Assembly: GCA_910588295.1 (NCBI GenBank)
Contig: CAJUQO010000023.1
Span: 1 to 48,457, forward strand
Direction of reading: 5' to 3'
From: an uncultured Lachnospiraceae bacterium
GTDB lineage: Bacteria > Bacillota > Clostridia > Lachnospirales > Lachnospiraceae
DNA length: 48,457 nucleotides
The position numbers and the translations under genes are program-made. The notes under the pieces were generated by a model. The model saw only the letters and a program-made list of their open reading frames with translations. It was not told the DNA's origin and searched no databases. This document shows positions 24,078-32,303 of the stretch, one piece after another. Position 1 is the first letter of the stretch. Each line of letters starts with the position of its first letter.

Positions 24078-24374
24078 TTGGATATCACGTACAAAAATAA
24101 GAAAATTGAAAAGGTTTGTACGGATGCCAAAACTAAGGAGAAAACTTATGGCTTGAAAATGGCTGGTAAAATACATCAACGTATAGATGAGATTACTGCT
24201 GTGGATACTATTGAGATGATGATATTGTTTCATATTGGGCGGTGTCATCCTCTATCACAAAACAGAAAAGGAGAGTACGCTGTGGATTTGGGTCATCCAT
24301 ATAGAGTGGTATATAAGAAGAATGGAAACAGAATCCAAATAGCACACGTTTTGGAGATCGTCGACTATCATTAA
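24078..24374 (+). CDS. HigB-like RelE/ParE-family toxin
   Basis: A 98-residue protein with the HigB pattern: KNKKIEKVCTDAKTKEKTYG at the start, HQRIDEITAVDTIEMM, RCHPLSQNRKGEYAVDLGHP and YRVVYKK. Family members cut mRNA at the ribosome. The start is a TTG behind AGAGGTGATGG; an ATG at 24073 is in another frame. It is followed without a gap by the antitoxin-like gene, the HigB-before-HigA order. Activity is inferred from the family. Confidence 0.8.
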   Translation: MDITYKNKKIEKVCTDAKTKEKTYGLKMAGKIHQRIDEITAVDTIEMMILFHIGRCHPLSQNRKGEYAVDLGHPYRVVYKKNGNRIQIAHVLEIVDYH

Positions 24375-24701
24375 GTGAAGAGGATAATTAAAGGAGGCGG
24401 CACTACGGAAAGAAGTCGCAGTTACATTGCAACGCCACCTGGGGCGACAATTAGAGAGCAGTTAAATAACAGAGGAATGAGCCAGAAAGAGTTTGCAGCC
24501 AGGATGGATATGTCAGAGAAGCACATCAGTAAGCTCGTTAATGGGGAGGTCGCGCTTACGCCGGAAACGGCGGTCAGGTTAGAGATGGCTCTCGGCGTTC
24601 CGGCCAAGTTTTGGAATAGCCTTGAAGCAATTTATAGAGAGAAAAATGTGAAGGCAGAAGCAGAAAATGCGATGGATGCTGACGCTGAAATGGCGAAATA
24701 A
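24375..24701 (+). CDS. HigA-like antitoxin with helix-turn-helix, apparently shortened
   Basis: Helix-turn-helix MSQKEFAARMDMSEKHISKL followed by GVPAKFWNSLEAIYREK, typical of HigA-type antitoxins. Two oddities. First, the best ribosome binding site, AAAGGAGG at 24390-24397, points at ACG (24405-24407), where the family start would be expected; the GTG at 24375 is the only standard start. Second, after the TAA stop (24699-24701) the same frame continues FPYYEMAKFGWMTETRDA, which looks like the continuation of longer relatives, until repeat R1 begins. The first 97-108 residues may still work as an antitoxin. Confidence 0.7.
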   Translation: MKRIIKGGGTTERSRSYIATPPGATIREQLNNRGMSQKEFAARMDMSEKHISKLVNGEVALTPETAVRLEMALGVPAKFWNSLEAIYREKNVKAEAENAMDADAEMAK

Positions 24702-24746
24702 TTTCCTTATTATGAAATGGCAAAGTTTGGATGGATGACGGAAACC

Positions 24747-24807
24747 AGGGATGCCCAATGCGCCAGTTCCGGCTTTCATGTGTGATGGTGCACCGTTGCG
24801 GCGCATG
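24747..24807 (-). repeat. Dispersed repeat R1, copy C, partial
   Basis: On the minus strand: CATGCGCC, then GGTGCACCATCACACATG, AAAGCCGGAACTGGCGCATT and GGGCATCCCT. It matches the first two thirds of copies A and B but lacks the final GGATGCCGCCTGCGG part. It begins exactly where the protein-like sequence after the antitoxin gene ends. Confidence 0.7.
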
Positions 24808-24874
24808 CAGGTTTATTTTCTAAGATGTCCGGTCATTCACAATGTTGCTTATAGTAGACATGGCGGCGCTGATA

Positions 24875-25612
24875 TCACGTCCATCCACCATCCATGGTGA
24901 TTACCTGGCCGGTGAGATAGGGATGGGCTACGGCCAGATCATAGATCAGAGCGGCGGCTTCTTCAGGAGTTCCCAGCCTTCCGGCGGGAATTTCCCCGAG
25001 GAGGGCCGCCGTTTCTTCCGCGTCGAGAAAATGATTCATGGCCGTGTCGATGGCGCCGAAAGCCGCGGCGTTGCAGCGGATGCGGCTCGGAGCCAGTTCT
25101 TTGGCCAGAGCCCGGGTCATGGCGTTGATGCCGCCCTTTGTGGCGGAGTAGGCGACTTCGCAGGAGGCCCCCACATTGCCCCAGACGGAAGATACATTTA
25201 CGATGGAGCCGCCGCCCCGGCGCAGCATCAGGGGAATGGCGCCTTTGCAGAAGAGGAAGCAGGAGGTCAGGTTCGTGTTCAGGATATGCTGCCATTCTTC
25301 GGGGGACATATCCTGGAATAGCCCGATGTGGGCCATCCCGGCATTGTTGACCAGGATCTCCGGGGAGATATCCCTGGCGGTCAATCCGGCAAAGAGATCC
25401 TGCACATAGGCGGCGTCCCCGGCGTCTCCGACGGTGGTTTCACAGGAAATGCGGTATTGCCTGCGGATCTCCTCGCCCAGCGCCTCCAGGGCGTCCGGGG
25501 AGTGGAATCCATTCAGGATCAGCGGATAGCCGTGGCCGGCAAAAAGGCGGGCCGTAGCCCGTCCGATGCCGTGGGAGGCTCCGGTGATCAGTACATATCC
25601 GGTATGAAGCAT
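24875..25612 (-). CDS. SDR-family oxidoreductase (FabG-like)
   Basis: A short-chain dehydrogenase of 245 residues. The cofactor loop TGASHGIG is at about 10-17, NNAG at about 90-93, the catalytic Ser in NVSSVWG, and Tyr-Lys in YSATKGG (Y-x3-K). The end GQVITMDGGWT is typical of FabG-type 3-oxoacyl reductases, but it stands alone, away from other fatty acid genes, so the substrate is open. AAAGGAG precedes the ATG. Confidence 0.88.
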   Translation of the reverse strand: MLHTGYVLITGASHGIGRATARLFAGHGYPLILNGFHSPDALEALGEEIRRQYRISCETTVGDAGDAAYVQDLFAGLTARDISPEILVNNAGMAHIGLFQDMSPEEWQHILNTNLTSCFLFCKGAIPLMLRRGGGSIVNVSSVWGNVGASCEVAYSATKGGINAMTRALAKELAPSRIRCNAAAFGAIDTAMNHFLDAEETAALLGEIPAGRLGTPEEAAALIYDLAVAHPYLTGQVITMDGGWT

Positions 25613-25747
25613 AGAGAAATCTCCTTTGTCTACATGCTCGGCCCGTGTCCACAGGATACGGGCTTCTGTCTGTTCACGGTATCATATCATGAAAATATGA
25701 TTTTCTCAAGTTTTACAAATAATTTAGAGTTCTTTATATTTGTACCG

Positions 25748-25776
25748 TTGCCACCTATGGTAAAAAGGTGTAAAAT
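25748..25776 (+). promoter_or_regulatory. Promoter of the lipid kinase gene
   Basis: TTGCCA at 25748-25753, 17-base spacer, TAAAAT at 25771-25776. A TGCCCC/GGGGCA hairpin (25776-25796) at the predicted start lies next to the ribosome binding site AGGAGG. Confidence 0.65.
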
Positions 25777-25808
25777 GCCCCTATGGTACAGGGGCACAGG
25801 AGGCACAT

Positions 25809-26729
25809 ATGAAAAAGAAATTATTTTTTATATTTAATCCGTTATCGGGCAAGGCGTTGATAAAAAATAAGCTCTTGGATATTGTGGATGTGTTTGTCAA
25901 GGGCGGCTATGAGGTACAGGTACACCCGACCCAGAAACCCGGCGAGGCGGCCGAGAGGACGGCTGAGGCGGCCAAGTGGGCGGATCTGATTGTCTGCTGC
26001 GGCGGTGACGGCACGCTGGATGAGGCGGTGAATGGACTGCGGCGGGCGGAGCGGGATGTACCCCTCGGCTACATTCCCGCGGGCAGTACCAATGATTTTG
26101 CCAGCAGCCTGCAGATTTCCCGGGATATGGTGGAGGCGGCGCGTCAGATCATGCAGGGGGAAGTCCGGCGGGTGGATGTGGGCTCCTTTAATGACCAGAC
26201 TTTTGTGTATGTGGCGGCCTTCGGCATTTTTACGGAGGTGTCTTACGAGACGGATCAGAATATGAAAAATATCCTGGGTTACGTGGCCTATCTCCTGGAA
26301 GGGGTAAAACGCATCTTTGATATCAAAACCTATCGGATGAAAGTGGCTTCTGATACGGATCGGTATGAAGGGGAATTTATTTACGGGATGGTGACTAACT
26401 CCCGTTCCGTGGGCGGGTTCAAGAATCTGACGGGAAAAAATGTGGAGATGGATGACGGTTATTTTGAAGTAACCCTGATCCACGCGCCGAAAAATGCGCT
26501 GGAGCTGAATGAGATCATCAGCTGTCTGCTGACCCGGGAGGATACCACCAATCTGATCGAATCATTTAAGACTACCAAACTTGTCGTTGAGGCGGAGACG
26601 GAGGCGAGCTGGACGCTGGACGGGGAATACGGCGGTGCGCCGAAGGAACTGATTATTCGCAACCAGCGCCAGGCGCTGCCAATCATCCTGGCGCCTGCGG
26701 ATGACAGGCAGATACCTCTGCTGGGATAA
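25809..26729 (+). CDS. Diacylglycerol kinase-family lipid kinase (YegS/DgkB type)
   Basis: A soluble lipid kinase of 306 residues. The catalytic core has IFNPLSGK near the start, CCGGDGTLDEAVNGL (the nucleotide-binding GGDGT at about 60) and GYIPAGSTNDFASSL. The C-terminal beta-rich half ends in DGEYGGAPKELIIRNQR. Family members phosphorylate diacylglycerol or related lipids for phospholipid or lipoteichoic acid recycling; the exact lipid cannot be read from sequence. It has its own promoter and terminator. Confidence 0.88.
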   Translation: MKKKLFFIFNPLSGKALIKNKLLDIVDVFVKGGYEVQVHPTQKPGEAAERTAEAAKWADLIVCCGGDGTLDEAVNGLRRAERDVPLGYIPAGSTNDFASSLQISRDMVEAARQIMQGEVRRVDVGSFNDQTFVYVAAFGIFTEVSYETDQNMKNILGYVAYLLEGVKRIFDIKTYRMKVASDTDRYEGEFIYGMVTNSRSVGGFKNLTGKNVEMDDGYFEVTLIHAPKNALELNEIISCLLTREDTTNLIESFKTTKLVVEAETEASWTLDGEYGGAPKELIIRNQRQALPIILAPADDRQIPLLG

Positions 26730-26741
26730 AAAGACGAAAAG

Positions 26742-26776
26742 AAAGGGATATGGCGGATCTCGCCGTATCCCTTTTT
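26742..26776 (+). terminator. Terminator between the convergent lipid kinase and VanY genes
   Basis: AAAGGGATATGGCG pairs with CGCCGTATCCCTTT around GATCT, followed by TTTTT. The A run on the left side means it can also work for the gene on the minus strand. Confidence 0.8.
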
Positions 26777-26789
26777 CCTCCACAAAATG

Positions 26790-27692
26790 TCAGTGCTCCG
26801 CGCGCCCCAGATATTCCTCCAGGCAGACGTCCTGTTCCATGATTTCTTTAGCGGCCTCCTTCCCCACATAGCGGAAGTGCCAGGGTTCGTTGATTACGCC
26901 CGTGATGTCGCTTTTCTCCTCGGGATAGCGCACGATAAAGCCGTATTCACAGCAGTGTTCCTTCAGCCACTGCCAGACGACGTCGGGGGCCTGAGCTTCC
27001 CGGTCGGCGGAGGTGATATCCACGGCGATCCCCATCTGATGCTCGCTGGTGCCGGGAACGGCTACCCAGGCTTCAGCCAGTTCTTTGGCGTCCTCATAGG
27101 AATTCCCTTCATTTTCATAGGCGGCCAGCTTGTCGTCCAGGAGCTGCTGTTGCTTGTCCGCCGTCCGGTAGGAGGAGGAGATCGTGGGCATCAGCCCCTC
27201 GGCCCGGGCGTCGTCAAACATTTGCTGTAGATCTGGATAGATTCGGCTGTCCACCGCATGGCCGTTGGCCAGCTGGGTCAGCTCCACCTCGTAATCCTCC
27301 GGCATGGGATTCCAGCGGTTGACCAGGATCAGCCGCCAGTCGTCTTCCCGGTTATCTTGGGCTTCGGAGGTTTCTGCCTCTGTATTATCTGACCTGCCTT
27401 TGGCGTTTTCGGCTTCTGCATCGTCCTCTTTTTCTCTGGCGGGGTCATCCCCGCCGGAGGCGGTTTCCGCTGTATCCGGTTCCTGCTGTGACGAGAGGCC
27501 GAAAGAACTGGTATATTCCGCTGAGGGGGCGAGGGCCGGAGGCGTTTCGTTTGTTTTACGCAGACTGGTGCCAAGAAGGATAAGCAGAACCACCAGCAGG
27601 ACGGTTGTGGCTCCAAAGGGAACCATGCGGCGGATCATGCTGCGTTTTTGTTTGTGTTTTTTTCCGGGGGTATGGCCGGTATTCTTTGCCAT
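26790..27692 (-). CDS. Membrane-anchored D-alanyl-D-alanine carboxypeptidase, VanY/M15B type
   Basis: A 300-residue protein with a basic N-terminus and one membrane segment (about 25-45, TTVLLVVLLILLGTSL). About 70 residues of acidic, disordered linker follow, then an M15B zinc peptidase domain from about 120. Metal and catalytic motifs: SSSYRT, GTSEHQMGIAVDI (His and Asp ligands) and EPWHFRYVG (catalytic Glu, His ligand). It should trim the last D-Ala from peptidoglycan stems outside the cell. No vancomycin-resistance genes are nearby, so this is a wall housekeeping enzyme rather than a resistance gene. Confidence 0.9.
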   Translation of the reverse strand: MAKNTGHTPGKKHKQKRSMIRRMVPFGATTVLLVVLLILLGTSLRKTNETPPALAPSAEYTSSFGLSSQQEPDTAETASGGDDPAREKEDDAEAENAKGRSDNTEAETSEAQDNREDDWRLILVNRWNPMPEDYEVELTQLANGHAVDSRIYPDLQQMFDDARAEGLMPTISSSYRTADKQQQLLDDKLAAYENEGNSYEDAKELAEAWVAVPGTSEHQMGIAVDITSADREAQAPDVVWQWLKEHCCEYGFIVRYPEEKSDITGVINEPWHFRYVGKEAAKEIMEQDVCLEEYLGRAEH

Positions 27693-27825
27693 GGGGATGT
27701 ACTCCTTTCACCATGGAAAAAGGTTTCCATGCTTTTTATTTCCTGCTTTCTATTTTAGCAGAATGCGCCTTTGAAAACGTTAATAGATTATGGAAAAATT
27801 CTTAAGAAAATCTCAAAATCCCCTG

Positions 27826-27853
27826 TTGGCAGGCGTGAGGGGTATGATACAAT
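27826..27853 (+). promoter_or_regulatory. Promoter of the RelA/SpoT-domain gene
   Basis: TTGGCA at 27826-27831, a 16-base spacer, TACAAT at 27848-27853, 42 bases before the start codon. Confidence 0.6.
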
Positions 27854-27895
27854 AAAGATTAACTGTGAAAAGAAAAGCGACAGGGAGATGAGCAG

Positions 27896-29665
27896 ATGGC
27901 AAAGCAGGAATATACGCCGGAAATGATTGAGGCGATGAAAGATGATGTGAACCTTGGTATGGCTCTGGAGGAGATCAAAGCTAATATTGAGGAGCAGTTG
28001 AAAAAATGCGGCCTGTATTACCGGCTGTTCTCCCGGGTAAAGGGCACCCGTTCTCTGGCACAGAAGATTGCGGGAGGGAACTATGGCTTTGCGGAGAATC
28101 AGCGCAAAGTACAGGATCTGGTCGGTGTGCGGATTGTCCTGTATTATTCGGACGACCTGTCGCCCTGCCGTAATATTCTGGAGAAAACCTTTGCCCAGAA
28201 CGGGAGCTGGTCGGTGAACGAGCGCACAGTCAATCAGTTCCAGGCCACGAAAATCAACGGTGTGTTTGAGATTCCCCAGCGGCTGCTGGAACTGGTGAAA
28301 GAGGATACCTGGAAGCTTCCGGTGGACGCTACCTTTGAGGTGCAGATCCGAACGGTGCTTTTTGAGGGATGGCACGAGATTGAGCATGATATGCGCTACA
28401 AGGATGTGAAGAATAAACGGCAGAATCTTTGGAAAGGAAACCAGGAACTGGCCCGTACCATGAACAGTATCCTGGCCAGCCTGGAGCTGTGTGACTGGTC
28501 ATTGTCCAGCCTGTTTGAGAATCTGGCGAGAAAACATCTCGAAAAAAAGAACTGGGAGCTGATGTTGAGAAGCCGATACCGTTTGCGGATGGAGGATGTT
28601 CCCATGAAGCCGGAGCTGGCGGCTTATCTGGATGAAAAAAAAGAGGTGGCCCGGCTGTTTTTCAACTGTGATAAGGTGAAGATGGTTAACGCTCTGATGG
28701 ACGAGAATGTGCATACCAGGCTGACTTTCGACGTGTTGATGAAGGTGCTGAACGACACCTACGTCCATGACGCCCAGGTGACAAGGATACTGGCGGGCAC
28801 CAGACTGGTGGTCTACGAGCCGGTGAAGCGTAAGAAGATGTTCCGGCCGCTGGAGAACCGGACGACGTTCCAGCTGGATGTGGCGTTAAACGGGCCGGAG
28901 ACATCACCGGAGGAAACCCGTCGGCTTTTCCAGACGGCGGCCAGGATTATATACAGCTGGGGCCGTTATAAATATAGAGCAGTTTTTCCGGAAGCGCCGG
29001 AGGGGATCGGTGATTTTAGGGGGCGGAGAGCGGGCTATGAGCTCCATGTGGAGTATGACGAAGAAAACAGCTGTTTTCTGCTGGACTGCTCCAGGATCGA
29101 CAGTGAGATGCCGGGTACGCTCTGGTTTACGGAGAGCCGGATCGAGAATAAAAACGGCCGTCTGCTGTTTTTTGTCGTCAATACAAGCAGCGCGCCGGAA
29201 ACACAGGCAGCCAGGATCAGCTTCCGGAAACCCAAGTTTGTGGATCGGATACGGGAGCAGATGGAGTTTTACGATGTGGTGCGCATGCCGTCCCAGCTCC
29301 CGGTGATCGAGGCGGAGAAGGAGCGGCAGCGTCTGGAGGAGCTGATCGCGCATCCGGCTCGCTGTCTGCCGGTGATTTTTGCGAATTGGGATGCCCAGTC
29401 GGGGAAATTTATGATTCATGCCGATAAGCTTTTAAATACGGTGGGAGCTTTCTGCCATGTCTATGCGGATCGGACCAGGCAGGACGGCGCGGTGGAGGTG
29501 TACTGGCCGGACGGCCGGGAAGCCCGTTTCAGCCGTGAGGATATTCTGAACAGCCGTTTTGAGTATAATCGGAAGGTGTTTACGGCGGAGCAGGCCTATG
29601 AACTGCCGTTTCGCCATAAGCTGGTAGATATGGTGAGGGCATGTAATAATGGAAGTTTGAAATGA
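27896..29665 (+). CDS. RelA/SpoT-domain protein with a large unknown C-terminal region
   Basis: A protein of 589 residues. The synthetase-like domain is at about 20-185: YYRLFSRVKGTRSLAQKIA (40-59), VQDLVGVRIVLYYSDD (72-87) with D74 and R79, and FEVQIRTVLFEGWHEIEHDM (147-166) followed by RYK. These fit alarmone synthetases. However, the usual GY-x-S-x-H substrate box is not visible; FQATKINGVFEIP stands in its place. There is no HD hydrolase, TGS or ACT domain. Residues 200-589 match no family I know. Near the end, AFCHVYADRTRQDGAVEVYW resembles a segment I recall from proteins of bacterial defence-type loci, a weak memory. The next gene follows closely. Confidence 0.75.
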   Translation: MAKQEYTPEMIEAMKDDVNLGMALEEIKANIEEQLKKCGLYYRLFSRVKGTRSLAQKIAGGNYGFAENQRKVQDLVGVRIVLYYSDDLSPCRNILEKTFAQNGSWSVNERTVNQFQATKINGVFEIPQRLLELVKEDTWKLPVDATFEVQIRTVLFEGWHEIEHDMRYKDVKNKRQNLWKGNQELARTMNSILASLELCDWSLSSLFENLARKHLEKKNWELMLRSRYRLRMEDVPMKPELAAYLDEKKEVARLFFNCDKVKMVNALMDENVHTRLTFDVLMKVLNDTYVHDAQVTRILAGTRLVVYEPVKRKKMFRPLENRTTFQLDVALNGPETSPEETRRLFQTAARIIYSWGRYKYRAVFPEAPEGIGDFRGRRAGYELHVEYDEENSCFLLDCSRIDSEMPGTLWFTESRIENKNGRLLFFVVNTSSAPETQAARISFRKPKFVDRIREQMEFYDVVRMPSQLPVIEAEKERQRLEELIAHPARCLPVIFANWDAQSGKFMIHADKLLNTVGAFCHVYADRTRQDGAVEVYWPDGREARFSREDILNSRFEYNRKVFTAEQAYELPFRHKLVDMVRACNNGSLK

Positions 29666-29749
29666 CGCATGTCCATTGGATGGATGTACTGCTGCCCCTG
29701 TATGCGGGGCGGGCTGCGGCAAGGCCGCGGTGAAAGCGAGGAGACGAAA

Positions 29750-30748
29750 ATGAAGAAGCGTAAAGGTGAAATTACCCGGGCCTGCGCCGATGCGGTGGGG
29801 ACGGATCAGTATATTGAGCTGGACGAGTACCTGGTCTGCTGGCCCCGCAGGGACGAGTCCCATCCCCAGGTGGAGCAGTGTAAAAGAGTCAGAAAGAGGG
29901 ACGGGGCGGTGACCGTATTTGCCCTGCAGGATGCGAAGATCTTCCGGTGGACAGAGTGCGTGGGCCGCGGCGGCGAGTTTTTTGTACTGAAGCGTGATCT
30001 GGGGCAGATTGCCAGAGTGGATGCGGAGACTCTGGAGGAGACGATGATTTCGGCGATCGGGGCGTACCCCCACCATCTGGAGATCGTGGAGGGATATCTG
30101 TACTACAGTACCAAGAAGGAGCATCCTCTGATCGTCCGGGTGGATCTGGCCGACGGAGGCCAGGCTGGGATGGACGATGAGGGGGAATATATGGATCTGA
30201 AGGTGGACGCCTGGCTGCCTGTGGGGCATATATTATACGGTATGCACGATGATTTTGACAGGGAAGAGTCCATCCTGTACCGGATCGATATGGAAAGTTT
30301 CCGGGCTGAGAAGCTGTCTGCCACGTCTTTTTCTCTGGATCGGTTCTGGGAGAAGCCGGAGCTTTTGAAGGAATCTTTTACTTTTGAGAGGGAAGGGCTG
30401 CTGGTCACGGTGGTTTCTCAGTCCCGTCACAGCGAAAGCTATTATGAGCTGGTGGATCCGGCCCGTCCGGGCGCCGTTGAGCGCCGTCCTCTGTGCGGGC
30501 CCATGCACTATATCTGGTTTGCGGGCGGACGGATCTATCTGGCGGGTATGGCGGACGCAATGGATATCCGCTCTTTTGACCCGATGACAGGTGAGGTGCG
30601 TGTGCTGGCTTCTCATACCAGTTGTTTTGCCCGGGATGAATTTGGACACATCACAGGGGAACGTCCCCAGGTGGTGGGGGCGTGGCTGTACTATTGGGAT
30701 CATAGGAAAGGGGAGCGGGTCTGTGTAAATGTATCTGAGGATACATAA
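29750..30748 (+). CDS. Propeller-like protein of unknown function, partner of the RelA/SpoT gene
   Basis: A 332-residue protein without signal peptide or membrane segment. It shows repeated short strands of the type GGEFFVLKRDLGQIARVD, GYLYYSTKKEHPLIVRVDL, GGRIYLAGMADAMDIRSFDP and GAWLYYWDHRKGERVCVNV, the pattern of a beta-propeller such as DUF5050-type proteins. The ATG at 29750 follows GAGGAG. An in-frame start at 29669 would add a Cys-rich stretch with no ribosome binding site. It lies 84 bases after the RelA/SpoT gene with no terminator between, so the two are probably co-transcribed. Function unknown. Confidence 0.7.
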   Translation: MKKRKGEITRACADAVGTDQYIELDEYLVCWPRRDESHPQVEQCKRVRKRDGAVTVFALQDAKIFRWTECVGRGGEFFVLKRDLGQIARVDAETLEETMISAIGAYPHHLEIVEGYLYYSTKKEHPLIVRVDLADGGQAGMDDEGEYMDLKVDAWLPVGHILYGMHDDFDREESILYRIDMESFRAEKLSATSFSLDRFWEKPELLKESFTFEREGLLVTVVSQSRHSESYYELVDPARPGAVERRPLCGPMHYIWFAGGRIYLAGMADAMDIRSFDPMTGEVRVLASHTSCFARDEFGHITGERPQVVGAWLYYWDHRKGERVCVNVSEDT

Positions 30749-31262
30749 GCGGCGGTTTTCAGACGGATTTTCGGGCGCTTTTTGGGAGAGGAGGAAGTCT
30801 GCGGGTTGCTTTTCATACCCGAGCCACGCGCTGGTTGCGGGAAAACATGATTCATGTGGCAATGTGTGAATATTTCTTAAGATCGTTGAGGGGGGCAGCG
30901 TGTGTGTTGCACTTTGAGAAGAGTACTTTGATCGGAGATCATGGCGGTCTTCCTCTGCAGGTGGAATATTTCGGGGAACCGCAAGTGGCGGAGGAATCCT
31001 GATTCTTTGGTAAATATAAGGCTGTAAGAATGTTTGCATTTTGCCAAGAGTGAATCCGGCCCTTCGCCATAGGCGAATTTCCAATGGGCTGGATTCAGTA
31101 ACAATTCTGCCGGAGGCTGAACTGTTATACTTTTTTACTGGAATTTTTCCGGGAATATTGACGTGTTTTGCGGATGGGTATAAAATAAACCTGTTTTTAA
31201 AACGAAAAATATCCATATCGTATCTGCCTGTCAGACAGATTGCAGAAAGGGAGCTGATGAAG
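30749..31262 (+). other. 514-base gap before ilvE
   Basis: No gene supported. It begins with a weak hairpin near 30746-30785 ending in CGCTTTTT, a possible terminator. At 31052-31097 there is a compound hairpin: GAATCCGGCCC pairs with GGGCTGGATTC and encloses TTCGCC-ATA-GGCGAA. At 31098-31129 GTAACA pairs with TGTTAT, possibly a distant R2 relative. No T-box sequence could be recognised despite the aminotransferase downstream. Minus-strand 31104-30877 has a 75-codon open frame without other support. Confidence 0.4.
31158..31186 (+). promoter_or_regulatory. Promoter of ilvE
   Basis: TTGACG at 31158-31163, a 17-base spacer, TAAAAT at 31181-31186; about 75 bases before the ilvE start. Confidence 0.7.
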
Positions 31263-32288
31263 ATGGAAAAGAAAAATATTGATTGGGGAAATCTGGGTTT
31301 TGGCTATATGCCCACCACAAAACGGTTTGTGTCCAACTATAAGGACGGCGCCTGGGATGAAGGATACCTGAGTACGGATGCAACGGTACAGATCTCTGAA
31401 TGTGCGGGCGTGCTGCAGTATTCCCAGTCTTGTTTTGAGGGATTGAAGGCATATACTACAGAAGACGGCAGGATCGTCTGCTTCCGCCCGGATCTGAATG
31501 CGGCCCGTATGGCCGATACCTGCCGCCGCCTGGAAATGCCGGTGTATCCGGAGGATACATGGGTGGAGGCCGTAAAGCAGGTGGTTGCGGCTAACAGCGA
31601 TTATGTGCCGCCCTATGGCTCCGGCGCCACACTGTATATCCGTCCCTTTATGTTTGGCAGCGGTCCGGTAATCGGTGTGAGCCCGTCCGGCGAGTATCAG
31701 TTCCGCGTGTTCTGTACGCCGGTGGGGCCCTATTTCAAGGGCGGCGTAAAACCCCTGACCATCCGCGTCAGCGATTATGACCGGGCGGCGCCCCACGGCA
31801 CAGGCCATATCAAAGCGGGTCTGAACTATGCCATGAGCCTCCATGCCATCGTGGAAGCCCATGAGCAGGGATATGACGAGAATATGTATCTGGATGCGGC
31901 TACCAGGACGAAGGTGGAGGAGACCGGCGGCGCGAACTTCATCTTTGTGACTAAGGATGGCAAGGTAGTGACGCCAAAGTCCGACAGTATCCTGCCCTCC
32001 ATCACCCGTCGTTCGCTGATGTACGTGGCGAAGGAATATCTGGGCCTGGAAGCGGAGGAGCGGGAGGTGCCTTTTGATGAAGTGAAGGAGTTTGCCGAGT
32101 GCGGCCTGTGCGGTACGGCGGCGGTGATCTCCCCGGTGGGCAAGATCGTGGATCACGGAAAGGAGATCTGTCTGCCCAGCGGTATGACAGACATGGGCCC
32201 TGTGACGAAAAAACTGTACGATACGCTGACCGGTATCCAGATGGGCAGCATCAAAGCTCCCGAGGGATGGATCTGCGAGATCTGCTGA
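31263..32288 (+). CDS. ilvE: Branched-chain amino acid aminotransferase
   Basis: A fold-type IV PLP enzyme of 341 residues that moves amino groups between glutamate and the keto acids of Leu, Ile and Val. The PLP lysine is K184 in GHIKAGLNYAMSL; LDAATRTKVEETGGANFIFV and CGTAAVISPVGKI are family regions. I prefer ATG at 31263, because AAGGGAG lies 9 bases before it; ATG at 31257 would be only 3 bases away. It is followed after 15 bases by the PfkB kinase gene, and glutamate synthase genes that supply its amino donor follow. Confidence 0.93.
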   Translation: MEKKNIDWGNLGFGYMPTTKRFVSNYKDGAWDEGYLSTDATVQISECAGVLQYSQSCFEGLKAYTTEDGRIVCFRPDLNAARMADTCRRLEMPVYPEDTWVEAVKQVVAANSDYVPPYGSGATLYIRPFMFGSGPVIGVSPSGEYQFRVFCTPVGPYFKGGVKPLTIRVSDYDRAAPHGTGHIKAGLNYAMSLHAIVEAHEQGYDENMYLDAATRTKVEETGGANFIFVTKDGKVVTPKSDSILPSITRRSLMYVAKEYLGLEAEEREVPFDEVKEFAECGLCGTAAVISPVGKIVDHGKEICLPSGMTDMGPVTKKLYDTLTGIQMGSIKAPEGWICEIC

Positions 32289-32303
32289 GAATAGGGGAAG
32301 AGA

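Noticed and set aside
26790..27692. A vancomycin-resistance locus because of the VanY-type protein
   Set aside because: There is no VanR, VanS, VanH, ligase or VanX gene nearby. Chromosomal M15B carboxypeptidases are ordinary wall enzymes.
30749..31262. A T-box leader before ilvE
   Set aside because: I looked for the conserved AGGGTGG-x-ACCGCG sequence; only a partial GGGGAACCGC is present near 30975, without the specifier-stem layout.
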